Source of the DNA: a bacterium
Lineage (GTDB): Bacteria > Verrucomicrobiota > Kiritimatiellia > RFP12 > UBA1067
Length of the DNA: 36,488 nucleotides
Assembly (NCBI GenBank): GCA_025360845.1
Contig: JANYBJ010000094.1
Location: forward strand, 1 to 36,488
Direction of reading: 5' to 3'
The notes under the pieces are model-generated. The model was given only the letters and a program-made list of their open reading frames with translations, did no database searches and had not been told where the DNA came from. A program made the position numbers and the translations under genes. This document shows positions 8,697 to 16,222 of the stretch, piece by piece (position 1 is the stretch's first letter; the number at the start of each line of letters is the position of its first letter).

Positions 8697-9503
8697 ATGA
8701 ACTTGGAACACCGCTTCAGAGAATTTCTGCCGGAAGCCCGACGCATCGTCGTGAAAATCGGGACCCGCGTGATTGCCCAAAAGTCGGGCCGCCCCGACAT
8801 GCGTCCGCTCAAGAGCCTCATCACGCAGGTCGCCGAGCTACACCGCAAGGGCTTCGAAATCCTGATTGTCTCCTCCGGCGCGATCGGCGCGGGCGTGGAG
8901 GCGCTGGGAATGAAGGAACGCCCCAAAAGCGTCCCCGACCTCCAGATGTGCGCCGCCGTGGGCCAGGCCCGCTTGATGGCGAAGTATGAGGAGCTCTTCC
9001 TTGCCGAAAAGATCAAGATCGGCCAGGTGCTCCTCACCCATGCCGATTTTCAGAACCGGATCCGCTTCGCTAACGCTAAAAGGACCATGGAGCACATGAT
9101 CCGCTACAGCGTCATTCCTATCATCAACGAGAACGACGTCGTGGCCGACGAGGAGATCAAGGCGGATCTTTCGCTCGGCGACAACGACTACCTCGCCGCC
9201 TTGGTCGTCAAGCTCGTGCGTGCCGACCTGCTCGTGATTCTCAGCACCGTCGACGGCGTGCTGGACGCGAACGGCAAGCGTGTCCCCTGTATCGAGAATC
9301 TGAACGATGCCTTCGCGCTCGTCAACCCCACACAGGCCGGAGGCCTTTCCAAAGGAGGCATGGACTCCAAGCTGCGAGCCGCACAGATCGCGGTCAAGGC
9401 CGGCTGCGGCGTGGTCATCGCGTGCGGACGCAACAAGGACGTGCTTACCCGCGTGATGTCCGGTTCCGATACAGGCACGCTTATCCTCAGCAGCGCCTTA
9501 TAA
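8697..9503 (+). CDS. proB: Glutamate 5-kinase (short form without PUA domain)
   Basis: First enzyme of proline synthesis, phosphorylating L-glutamate to gamma-glutamyl phosphate with ATP in the cytoplasm. The amino-acid-kinase fold is clear: RIVVKIGTRVI at the start (phosphate-binding lysine), EILIVSSGAIGAGVEALG, CAAVGQARLM, VIPIINENDVVADEE, FSLGDN-like LSLGDNDYLAALVV and the late GGLSKGGMDSKLRAAQIA block. At 268 aa it lacks the C-terminal PUA domain seen in the longer form, as in many bacteria. The ATG has only weak ribosome-binding complementarity. proA follows after 92 bases, so the two consecutive pathway steps are encoded together. Confidence 0.96.
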   Translation: MNLEHRFREFLPEARRIVVKIGTRVIAQKSGRPDMRPLKSLITQVAELHRKGFEILIVSSGAIGAGVEALGMKERPKSVPDLQMCAAVGQARLMAKYEELFLAEKIKIGQVLLTHADFQNRIRFANAKRTMEHMIRYSVIPIINENDVVADEEIKADLSLGDNDYLAALVVKLVRADLLVILSTVDGVLDANGKRVPCIENLNDAFALVNPTQAGGLSKGGMDSKLRAAQIAVKAGCGVVIACGRNKDVLTRVMSGSDTGTLILSSAL

Positions 9504-9508
9504 CCAGG

Positions 9509-9574
9509 GAGGAGTTAGGAATCAGGTGTCAGCAGTTCGAAGTCCAACTCCCCCCCCCCGCTTCCTAACTCCTC
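9509..9574. repeat. 13-bp inverted repeat in the proB-proA gap, built from TAACTCCTAAC-like units
   Basis: GAGGAGTTAGGAA (9509-9521) is the exact inverse of TTCCTAACTCCTC (9562-9574). The following bases repeat related words (TTCTAACTCCTAACTT, 9577-9592) up to the proA start. The composition is unlike the coding DNA on either side. Confidence 0.8.
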
Positions 9575-9595
9575 ACTTCTAACTCCTAACTTGCT

Positions 9596-10849
9596 ATGAC
9601 TCTTCACGATACCATCCGGCTGATCGGCGACCAGGCGCTCGACGCCTCTCGCAAAATGGTGAACCTGTCCACCAAGAGGAAGAACACCATTCTGAACGCG
9701 ATGGCCGACGCCCTCGACCAGCAGCGTGACCTCCTCAAGGAGGCGAACGCACAGGATCTGGCCCAGGCCACGGCCATAGGCCTTTCCGCTTCCATGCTCG
9801 ACCGCCTCACCCTCACCGACGCCCGCATCGACAACATGATCAAGGGCGTGCGCGAAGTCGCGCGATTGCCCGATCCGGTCGGCAAGAAGCTTTGGAAACG
9901 CACGCGCCCCAACGGCCTCGTCATTGAAAAGAAGCGCGTGCCCTTGGGTGTCATCGCCATCATCTACGAGTCGCGCCCGAATGTCACCGCCGACGCCGCC
10001 GTGCTCTGCATCAAAACCTCCAACGCCGTGATCCTTCGCGGCGGCAAAGAGGCGCTGCACTCCAATCTCGCCATTGCCCGCGCCCTGCGGGAGGGCGGCG
10101 CGAGCGCAGGCCTCCCCAAGCACGCCCTTCAACTCATCGAAACCATCGACCGCGAGGCCGTGCGCGAGCTGGTGCAACTGGACGACCGCGTGGACGTCGT
10201 GATCCCGCGCGGAGGCGAGTCGTTGATCCGCGCCGTGGTCGAGAACGCGCGCGTTCCGGTGCTCAAGCACTACAGGGGCGTCTGCCACGTTTTCGTCGAC
10301 GCCACCGGGGATTTGAAGCAGGCGATCAACATTGTCGAGAACGCCAAATGCCAGCGCCCCGGCGTCTGCAACGCCATGGAGACGCTCCTCGTACACCAGG
10401 ATGCGGCAGCCGCCTTCCTGCCGATGCTCGCCGCTCTGGCCGTCCGGCGCAAGGTGGAACTGCGCGGCTGCGCAGCCACCCGTAAACTCTTGCCCTCCTG
10501 CAAACCCGCCACCGAAGAGGACTGGTCCACCGAGTACCTCGACCTGATCCTCTCCGTCCGCGTCGTGAAGGACGTCAAGGCCGCCATCTCGCACATCAAC
10601 ACCTACGGCTCGCACCACTCCGACGCGATCGTCACCGCCGACGCCAGCAGCGCCAAGCGGTTCCTCAAAGAGGTCGACTCGGCGGCGGTCTATGTCAACG
10701 CCTCCACCCGTTTCACCGACGGCGGCGAGTTCGGCATGGGCGCCGAGATGGGCATCAGCACCGACAAGCTTCACGCCCGCGGCCCCATGGGTCTAGAGGA
10801 GTTGACCACCTACAAATACGTAGTGACCGGCAACGGCCAGATCCGCTGA
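9596..10849 (+). CDS. proA: Glutamate-5-semialdehyde dehydrogenase (gamma-glutamyl phosphate reductase)
   Basis: Second enzyme of proline synthesis; reduces gamma-glutamyl phosphate to glutamate semialdehyde with NADPH. The 417-aa length is standard. Visible motifs are the N-terminal LSTKRKNTILNAMADAL, PLGVIAIIYESRPNVTADAA, NAVILRGGKEA, DVVIPRGGESLI, and the catalytic cysteine in KCQRPGVCNAMETLL near residue 253. The C-terminus has YVNASTRFTDGGEFGMGAEMGIST and the ARGPMGLEELTTYKYV ending typical of the family. It follows proB and precedes nrnA by only 10 bases, suggesting one transcript for all three. Confidence 0.97.
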   Translation: MTLHDTIRLIGDQALDASRKMVNLSTKRKNTILNAMADALDQQRDLLKEANAQDLAQATAIGLSASMLDRLTLTDARIDNMIKGVREVARLPDPVGKKLWKRTRPNGLVIEKKRVPLGVIAIIYESRPNVTADAAVLCIKTSNAVILRGGKEALHSNLAIARALREGGASAGLPKHALQLIETIDREAVRELVQLDDRVDVVIPRGGESLIRAVVENARVPVLKHYRGVCHVFVDATGDLKQAINIVENAKCQRPGVCNAMETLLVHQDAAAAFLPMLAALAVRRKVELRGCAATRKLLPSCKPATEEDWSTEYLDLILSVRVVKDVKAAISHINTYGSHHSDAIVTADASSAKRFLKEVDSAAVYVNASTRFTDGGEFGMGAEMGISTDKLHARGPMGLEELTTYKYVVTGNGQIR

Positions 10850-10859
10850 TCCTTCTTCT

Positions 10860-11900
10860 ATGAAGAAAACACACAAGCCGCATAAAGCTACGCCTGACGA
10901 AATACTCAAGACCATCTCCCGTGCGGAGAGCGTCCTCATCACCGGCCATGTCCGTCCGGACGGCGACTCGCTCGGCTGCATGATCGCACTCGCGCATCTG
11001 CTCAACCGCGCGGGCATCAAAGCGGTCGCCACCGCCGAGCGCAAGGGTTTGGGCGGCCCCGGCTTTCTGGCTGGCGTCGAAAAGCTCATCGCCCCTGAAA
11101 CAGCGGCCCGAAAAAAATTCGACCTGCTGATATCGGTAGACTGCGGCGCGTTCGACCGCCTGCCGGAAGCCCTTCAGCCGCTGGCAGCCAAACTGCCGCT
11201 CATCAACATCGACCACCATCGCACCAACACCCTTTTCGGAACCCTGAACTGGATCGAAGGCCGCTGCTCCTCCGCCGGCGAGATGATCTGGCGCCTGGCT
11301 CGCCGGGCCGGCTGGCAGCTCGATGCGGTCGCCGCCGAAGCGCTCTGGGTCTCCCTCATCACCGACACGGGCCGCTTCGCCTACGACCAGACCAAGCCCG
11401 CCACGCTGCGCTGCGGCGCTGACCTCCTGCGCTACGGTGTGCGCACCGCCATCATCAACGACAAGCTCTATTGCTCCTTTAGCCGCGTCTCGGTAGAACT
11501 CAAGAGAAGGGCCTTCCGGACCCTCACCTCTACGGAGGACAACGAGATCGCCTCTGTCACGCTGACCGGTCAGGACTTTGAGGAGACCGGCGGCACCAAA
11601 GCCGACGCCGAGGACGTCATCGAAATCCCGCGCAGCCTGATCGGCAACCGGGTGGCGATCTTCTTCTACGGCAACGAGGACGACAACGCCGAAACGCGCG
11701 TCAGCATCCGTACGCGTGCCCCGCTCGACGCCACGGTGCTCGCCAAGCAGTTCGGCGGCGGCGGCCATGCCCGCGCCGCGGGCTGTACGGTCCACGAACC
11801 GCTCACCCAGGCCAAGAAGACCATCCGCAAGGCCATCGCCGAGTGGCTGGAGCAGCAGCCCCCGGACGCAGCCACTCCCGACGCGCAACAACACGCGTGA
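10860..11900 (+). CDS. nrnA: DHH/DHHA1 phosphoesterase, NrnA-like oligoribonuclease / pAp phosphatase
   Basis: Manganese-dependent phosphoesterase that degrades very short RNAs and may also hydrolyse 3'-phosphoadenosine 5'-phosphate. Of 346 aa, the N-terminal DHH domain shows all ligand motifs: GHVRPDGDSLGCM (residues 29-41), SVDCG, the namesake NIDHHRTN near residue 118, and LITDTGRFAYDQT. The C-terminal DHHA1 domain carries GGGGHARAAGC at about residues 298-308, which binds the substrate. Start is the ATG 10 bases after proA. The link with proline synthesis is probably only operonic. RecJ is excluded by size and by lack of its extra domains. Confidence 0.93.
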   Translation: MKKTHKPHKATPDEILKTISRAESVLITGHVRPDGDSLGCMIALAHLLNRAGIKAVATAERKGLGGPGFLAGVEKLIAPETAARKKFDLLISVDCGAFDRLPEALQPLAAKLPLINIDHHRTNTLFGTLNWIEGRCSSAGEMIWRLARRAGWQLDAVAAEALWVSLITDTGRFAYDQTKPATLRCGADLLRYGVRTAIINDKLYCSFSRVSVELKRRAFRTLTSTEDNEIASVTLTGQDFEETGGTKADAEDVIEIPRSLIGNRVAIFFYGNEDDNAETRVSIRTRAPLDATVLAKQFGGGGHARAAGCTVHEPLTQAKKTIRKAIAEWLEQQPPDAATPDAQQHA

Positions 11901-11920
11901 TCGATCCGCGTGGGCAAAGG

Positions 11921-12556
11921 TCAAACCACCTGATAGGTCTGGAACACGAGCAGCGGTCCGTTTTTAAACACAAGCGAGACGGTATCCCCGCAGGCTTCGT
12001 TCAAAGCCGCCTGCCACCAGCGCGCCAGCCGCAATCCGTCCAGCGGGAATTTAAGCCCCTCGGCATGCACTGCCGAAACGGGATCGAACGAAAAAACCGA
12101 GACCGGCTGTCCCACAAAGGCGGGCAGACGCGCGGAAACCGTCAAGGGCGTGAACCATCCTGAATCGGTCAGCAGCAGCACGTCTGCCTCACAGGCGAAG
12201 TCCACCAGCCAGGAAAGATTGGCCAGCGTATGATCCTCGCGCAATCCCGTCGCACCCAAAATCACCAGATCGTTCCACCCGTGCGACAGACAGAACCGGA
12301 AAGCTTTCGCGAGGTCATTGGTTTCCTGTTCGCGCACACACACCAGCCGCTCGTGATACCGCGCGCGAGCCTCGATTGACACGCTGTCGAGATCTCCCAC
12401 AACCCACGTCGGAGTCAACCCGGCCGCCTCAAGCTTGTCAACCGCACCGTCGCAGCAGACGACCCGCGCCGCCGAATGCAGCGCAGCCAGCGGTGTCGCA
12501 TGCGTCGGGAACTGCCCGTTGGCGACAATCACGGTTTTAGAGGTGAACAGTTTCAT
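11921..12556 (-). CDS. thiN: Thiamine pyrophosphokinase
   Basis: Transfers pyrophosphate from ATP to thiamine, forming the cofactor thiamine diphosphate. The start at 12556 (MKLFTSKTVIVANGQFP) is favoured because family similarity begins there; a longer frame to 12781 overlaps the divergent neighbour and has no family features. Motifs are VVCCDGAVDKL, TWVVGDLDS (magnesium-binding aspartates), QETNDLAKAFRFC and ILGATGLREDHTLANLSWL, all typical of the catalytic domain. At 211 aa the protein is of normal size, with a C-terminal thiamine-binding beta-sandwich (GQPVSVFSFDP...). It converges on nrnA (20-base gap) and diverges from the NifU-like gene. Confidence 0.93.
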   Translation of the reverse strand: MKLFTSKTVIVANGQFPTHATPLAALHSAARVVCCDGAVDKLEAAGLTPTWVVGDLDSVSIEARARYHERLVCVREQETNDLAKAFRFCLSHGWNDLVILGATGLREDHTLANLSWLVDFACEADVLLLTDSGWFTPLTVSARLPAFVGQPVSVFSFDPVSAVHAEGLKFPLDGLRLARWWQAALNEACGDTVSLVFKNGPLLVFQTYQVV

Positions 12557-12633
12557 GGCAAAAGCGTACAACGCCGCACCTTCGCCCGTCAACCGGATTG
12601 TCGCGAAAACGATATCGATAACGATGCCGCTGC

Positions 12634-12662
12634 TTGACGCGCATCCCGTTTTTGGGCATGAT
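12634..12662 (+). promoter_or_regulatory. Candidate promoter of the NifU-like gene
   Basis: TTGACG (12634-12639) and CATGAT (12657-12662) are spaced by 17 bases, 27 bases upstream of the ATG. The -35 is close to consensus, the -10 is weaker. By-eye call. Confidence 0.5.
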
Positions 12663-12689
12663 ATGCGGCCATTTGTAAAGGAGACCATC

Positions 12690-12911
12690 ATGAGCGAACA
12701 GATCAAGGCGAAACTGGAAGAGTTGCGCGGGATGTTGCAGGCGGACGGCGGCGACATGGAACTGGTTTCGATCGAGGACAAGGTTGTGAAACTGCGTTTG
12801 CGCGGCGCGTGCGGCAGTTGCCCTCATGCGACGATGACGCTGAAGCAAGGCATCGAGCGCATCCTTCGCGAATCGATCGATCCCGAAATTGTAGTCGAGC
12901 GCGTTGGATAA
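12690..12911 (+). CDS. Small NifU C-terminal-domain (Nfu-type) iron-sulfur scaffold protein
   Basis: A 73-aa protein consisting only of the NifU C-terminal domain, which carries a labile Fe-S cluster between subunits and hands it to target proteins. The family pattern is plain: GGDMELVSIEDKVVKLRLRG, then the cluster-binding CxxC in ACGSCPHATMTL, then KQGIERILRESIDPEI. The start at 12690 follows AAAGGAGA at the ideal distance, so it overrides the longer open frame running back over the thiN start. It stands alone between thiN and tRNA-Pro. Precise partners are unknown. Confidence 0.93.
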   Translation: MSEQIKAKLEELRGMLQADGGDMELVSIEDKVVKLRLRGACGSCPHATMTLKQGIERILRESIDPEIVVERVG

Positions 12912-12937
12912 ATCCGCATGAAAGCGAATCTTTGTTT

Positions 12938-12965
12938 TTGACTTTATCCGCAGATTCGCTACTCT
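12938..12965 (+). promoter_or_regulatory. Candidate tRNA-Pro promoter
   Basis: TTGACT (12938-12943) with a -10-like TACTCT (12960-12965) at 16-base spacing, about 29 bases before the mature tRNA. Position fits a tRNA promoter; the -10 match is weak. Confidence 0.4.
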
Positions 12966-12993
12966 ATGCATCTGTTTTTGGCAGTCCCTTTTT

Positions 12994-13070
12994 CGGAGCG
13001 TAGCGCAGCCTGGTAGCGCGTTTGGTTCGGGACCAAAAGGTCGAGGGTTCAACTCCCTCCGCTCCGACCA
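12994..13070 (+). tRNA. tRNA-Pro, anticodon CGG
   Basis: A 77-nt cloverleaf: acceptor CGGAGCG pairs with CGCTCCG, the D arm includes AGCCTGGTAGC, the anticodon stem TTTGG/CCAAA encloses loop TTCGGGA giving anticodon CGG (codon CCG), and the T arm GAGGG/CCCTC encloses TTCAACT. The 3' CCA is encoded (13068-13070). tRNA 3' ends are common integration sites, and the accessory region begins right after it. Confidence 0.97.
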
Positions 13071-13092
13071 TCTTTTTAGAGTGAAAAACCTC

Positions 13093-13120
13093 GAAAACGC
13101 TAATGTTTTCTGGGTTTTTT
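13093..13120 (+). terminator. Terminator-like hairpin after tRNA-Pro
   Basis: GAAAAC (13093-13098) pairs with GTTTTC (13105-13110) around a 6-base loop, followed by TGGG and a T6 run. The stem is short and A/T-rich, but the place and U-tract suggest termination of the tRNA transcript. Confidence 0.5.
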
Positions 13121-13486
13121 GCTTTTATACCCTGTCTCATTTCCTTGCTACACATTGCTACAAGTCGATTTATTTTGACCGAAACGCCGAAACATTGCCG
13201 AAACACGGAACGCGTACCGAAACAAACAACACGCATGCCCGATTGGTATTTGCCTGATTTTTCACGTTTTCTGGCATTTCTGTTACCACCGTCCATTCCG
13301 TTTGTGTTTTGTTTGTGTTTTTTCGGAGACGTTTTGGACGTATTCCGAAACCGTCAAGGCCTGCCACAGGTGAAAACCACCTGCTCCGCAGTTCGATTTT
13401 TAACCAGCTCATGTCGGTTAACAACCGATAAGAAGCAGAAAATTCCTGAATTGATGCGTTTATGATCCGTTTTGGTCTGTTTTCGG

Positions 13487-13515
13487 TTGACGCAATTATG
13501 CGGGGGGTGTACTTT
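13487..13515 (+). promoter_or_regulatory. Candidate promoter of the RHS operon
   Basis: TTGACG (13487-13492) and TACTTT (13510-13515) with 17-base spacing, 30 bases before the first ATG of the operon. The word TCGGTTGAC overlapping the -35 repeats the half-site TCGGTTAAC of the upstream palindrome at 13414-13428, which might be an operator; that is speculative. Confidence 0.5.
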
Positions 13516-13544
13516 GCATATCAACGTATAAAAGGGGGCCTTTC

Positions 13545-14840
13545 ATGCGCAACCTGTTTGCCGTCTTATCACTGCGTGTGCGATTTGTTTCTACCCGCTC
13601 TTGGACTACCGGAGCCGGAGTGATGTGCGTCATTTCAGTGCTGGTGGAACTACTTATGGCTGCAGCCGCATCAGCGAGCGGGTATCAGCCGAGGAATCTT
13701 GCAACGTGCGGCGATCTCGACGGCGTTGTGGCGCACCAGTACGCAAGCCTAACCAATTTCGCTTTCATCTACCCTCCGCGGACGGCGATCGGAACTAACG
13801 ACTTCTTTTCACACATCGACCTTTGGGGCCGGTGGTATACGTTCTCGCCGGAGGGCGGCGTCGCGGGGGTGACGAACTATCTCCAGCCGACCCTCCACTT
13901 CGGGGTTCCGATTTGGAAACTGTCTGTCGTCGAGACAACCGACGTCTCACGCGTCTGGCGCTACCAGGCGCCGGACGGGACCGCTTTCGGCACAAACGAC
14001 GCCCCCGCATCGCTCGACCCGCAGCAATGGGTCAGGGACGTATATCGCTGGGGACCTCCGTCCTATCTGTCCGGTGCCGAGGCCGACGATTGGTATGAAA
14101 ACCGAGACCGCAGCAGGTTCGCCTTCGGGTTCACCCTGATATCGTCCAACGACTGGCCCCTGCTGCGCGCCGCCATCGCGGCTGCCGCGACCAACAACCC
14201 GCCGCCCGGCAGCCCGCCGCTGGTTCTGCCGGAGGACACCAACAGGGTCGCTTTCGCGGCCGTACAGGCATTCTCCAACGAGTTCAGCCTGTCCGTATAC
14301 ACGCCGGTGGACAAGCTACCCGTGGACCTGCTCATTCGGCCGACACTGGGGCAGGCGGCCACCAACTCGTGGCTGATCCGGTCAACCCTCACGCCTTCTG
14401 CGCCCTTCGACACATGGAGCGGTCCTTATCTGGGGAGCATGGGGTTCTTCCTTGTCGCCCGCTGCGATATCGACTCCGACAACGACGGCATCGCCGATGA
14501 CCGGGAGACCTTCGTGCTGGGCACGGATCCCCACGCGTGGGACAGCGCGGGACTGAGCATCGGCGACTTCGCCCGGATGTACGTGTACGGTCTCGCCCCG
14601 CTCAAACGCGACACCAACGGCGACGGCATGGACGACGACGAGGCGATCTTGCGGGGCCTGAACCCCGTGACGCAGAACGCGGGGGTGGGCGCGTCCACGA
14701 TCCGCTACCTGTATGATGCCGACGACCGCCTGACCGGCACCTTCACGACCACGTCCGGCGGGACGGGCGGCGGTGCGGTGCAATACACCGTCTCACCCGC
14801 GCATAACACGCTTTCAGCAAGCGAAAGGAGTGCGCCATGA
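13545..14840 (+). CDS. Secreted protein with thrombospondin type 3-like calcium repeats, RHS operon gene 1
   Basis: A 431-aa protein, probably exported: an extended N-terminus with a hydrophobic stretch at about residues 25-45 (VMCVISVLVELLMAAAASAS) precedes the mature-looking part. Two calcium-binding TSP3-like repeats are visible, DIDSDNDGIADDRETFVLGTD at about residue 307 (21 residues shown as the aspartate-rich core DSDNDGIADD) and RDTNGDGMDDDEA at about residue 354. Near the C-terminus is a single RHS-like unit, IRYLYDADDRLTGTF. The rest, rich in tryptophan, asparagine and threonine, is not recognised. Its stop overlaps the next start as ATGA (14837-14840), so the genes are translationally coupled. 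It probably assists secretion or surface presentation of the RHS protein, which is inference from context. Confidence 0.75.
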   Translation: MRNLFAVLSLRVRFVSTRSWTTGAGVMCVISVLVELLMAAAASASGYQPRNLATCGDLDGVVAHQYASLTNFAFIYPPRTAIGTNDFFSHIDLWGRWYTFSPEGGVAGVTNYLQPTLHFGVPIWKLSVVETTDVSRVWRYQAPDGTAFGTNDAPASLDPQQWVRDVYRWGPPSYLSGAEADDWYENRDRSRFAFGFTLISSNDWPLLRAAIAAAATNNPPPGSPPLVLPEDTNRVAFAAVQAFSNEFSLSVYTPVDKLPVDLLIRPTLGQAATNSWLIRSTLTPSAPFDTWSGPYLGSMGFFLVARCDIDSDNDGIADDRETFVLGTDPHAWDSAGLSIGDFARMYVYGLAPLKRDTNGDGMDDDEAILRGLNPVTQNAGVGASTIRYLYDADDRLTGTFTTTSGGTGGGAVQYTVSPAHNTLSASERSAP

Positions 14841-16222
14841 AGCGGTTCCTTTCCGCCTTTGGTCTTGCAGCGTTCTGCGTGGCAATCGCTCACTCGTCCG
14901 ATGAGCCGCCGGAAGATCCGGGCGATTGGGAAGGTTGGTCGACGCCCAACTTTACGGGTTGGTCCGTCTCAACAGGATTTGAGATAATGGGCGTGCCGGG
15001 CCCATCAGAAGGTACGCCGCCGCTATTTGAAGCACTATCAACGTCACCTGCGGCGGAGCCTGTGACGCAGACATTTGACCTTGGGTTGACCAATACCGTG
15101 GTTCCCGCTTCTGGCGAGCTGATTTCGGAAACGGCCCGTGGGCTCGACTGCAACTGGGCGCAGTGCTATCTGTTCGTCCGCAACCAGATCCGGTTCACGC
15201 CCTGCAAGGGCATCGCGCGCGGACCTGAACGCACGCTGCTTGACCGCGAGGGGAGCGCCGGAGACCAGGCGTTCCTGCTTCTCGCTTTGCTCAGGGCTTC
15301 AGGCTTTGCCGACACCACCGTGCGGTACGTGACCATGGCGTCAGGCGGTTTCGAGATACCACTCGGAGGTACGACCTCGGGATATGACGCGACATCATGG
15401 CTTGGCGTCATCACAAACGGAACGGTTGAAGCGGTCTGTTCGGCTGCCGCTCATCGGTTAGGCGTGGCCGCATTGGACGTAACCGGCTATGTCGGCGCGT
15501 CCTTGGAAACAAGCGTGATCCGCGTCGAACACTTCTGGGTACGGCTCACACTGAACGGCGAGACCTACGATCTCGACCCGTCATTCAAGCCCGCGCGTAT
15601 CACGCAACCGTCCGGCTCTCTGCTGACTGACATGGGATATAGCCGCACGAATCTGCTCGCGCAGGCGGGAGGCACGACAAATGCATATTATGTGCAAGGA
15701 CTTTCCAGCGCGGCACTAGCCGCCGAACTGCGCCGTCTTTCGGCCAACCTCGCAGCGAAATGGCGTGAAGCCGGGGAGGATGTCTCGGCTCAGGGTCTTG
15801 TCGGCGGCGACAGTGTCGTGTCGCAGGAGCTTGCAGGCGACACCAACACTTTCCACGGCTCTGTGACTGGAACGGCCGTCGACTTCCTCGCCCAGACCGA
15901 CGCATATAAGAACGCGTTGCGCTACAACCTCAAAGTGGAGCATACCGGTTTCACCAACAGCTTCTGGCTCGACGAGGTGGGTGCCCGCCATCTTTGGCTT
16001 TCCTATACCAATTCCGCTCAGTCTTTTCCGAAAGCCGTTCTGCATCTCGATGACGGGGTTGTCGGAACTGAGCCGGTGGGCGCGAGTCAGGCGTCAGACA
16101 CATTGGCTGTCACGGTTTGCCTTCCCCTTAACCTGTCATCCAACCGGGTCGTCTATACTGTCAGCCGGGCGCTCACCAACGTTTACGCCATACCCGTCGG
16201 CTTCGGCGGCGTGGCGGTATGA
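14837..16222 (+). CDS. Exported transglutaminase-like domain protein, RHS operon gene 2
   Basis: A 461-aa protein with a signal peptide (MKRFLSAFGLAAFCVAIAHS). A transglutaminase-like fold is suggested by NWAQCYLFVRNQIRFTP (about residue 105), EGSAGDQAFLLLALLRASGF (about residue 137) and HFWVRLTLNGETYDLDPSF (about residue 232). The histidine and aspartate of the usual triad are present, but where the catalytic cysteine is expected (GxC-D-A pattern) the sequence reads GSAGDQA, so it is probably non-catalytic. Its stop overlaps the RHS gene start as ATGA (16219-16222). From memory, related RHS proteins carry this domain in the same chain, so genes 2 and 3 may be a natural split of one long protein. 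Confidence 0.75.
   Translation: MKRFLSAFGLAAFCVAIAHSSDEPPEDPGDWEGWSTPNFTGWSVSTGFEIMGVPGPSEGTPPLFEALSTSPAAEPVTQTFDLGLTNTVVPASGELISETARGLDCNWAQCYLFVRNQIRFTPCKGIARGPERTLLDREGSAGDQAFLLLALLRASGFADTTVRYVTMASGGFEIPLGGTTSGYDATSWLGVITNGTVEAVCSAAAHRLGVAALDVTGYVGASLETSVIRVEHFWVRLTLNGETYDLDPSFKPARITQPSGSLLTDMGYSRTNLLAQAGGTTNAYYVQGLSSAALAAELRRLSANLAAKWREAGEDVSAQGLVGGDSVVSQELAGDTNTFHGSVTGTAVDFLAQTDAYKNALRYNLKVEHTGFTNSFWLDEVGARHLWLSYTNSAQSFPKAVLHLDDGVVGTEPVGASQASDTLAVTVCLPLNLSSNRVVYTVSRALTNVYAIPVGFGGVAV

Larger units (their letters stand above)
13071..13544. other. Gene-free spacer between tRNA-Pro and the RHS operon
   Basis: No convincing gene in 474 bases that are visibly richer in A+T than the neighbours. 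It contains a terminator-like hairpin after the tRNA (13093-13120), an att-like repeat (13146-13168), a CAGGTG-AAAAC-CACCTG hairpin (13367-13383), a TCGGTT-AAC-AACCGA palindrome (13414-13428) and the promoter of the RHS operon. Short open frames in both directions show no family features; one on the minus strand is merely antisense to the tRNA. Confidence 0.6.

Noticed and set aside
12964..13296. Minus-strand open frame containing GVEPSTFWSRTKRATRLRYA
   Set aside because: This peptide is the well-known false translation of the antisense of tRNA-Pro; the rest of the frame has no protein features.
13103..13465. Plus-strand frame after tRNA-Pro as a possible small membrane protein
   Set aside because: No ribosome binding site, overlaps the terminator-like hairpin and att-like repeat, and the hydrophobicity comes from T-rich sequence.
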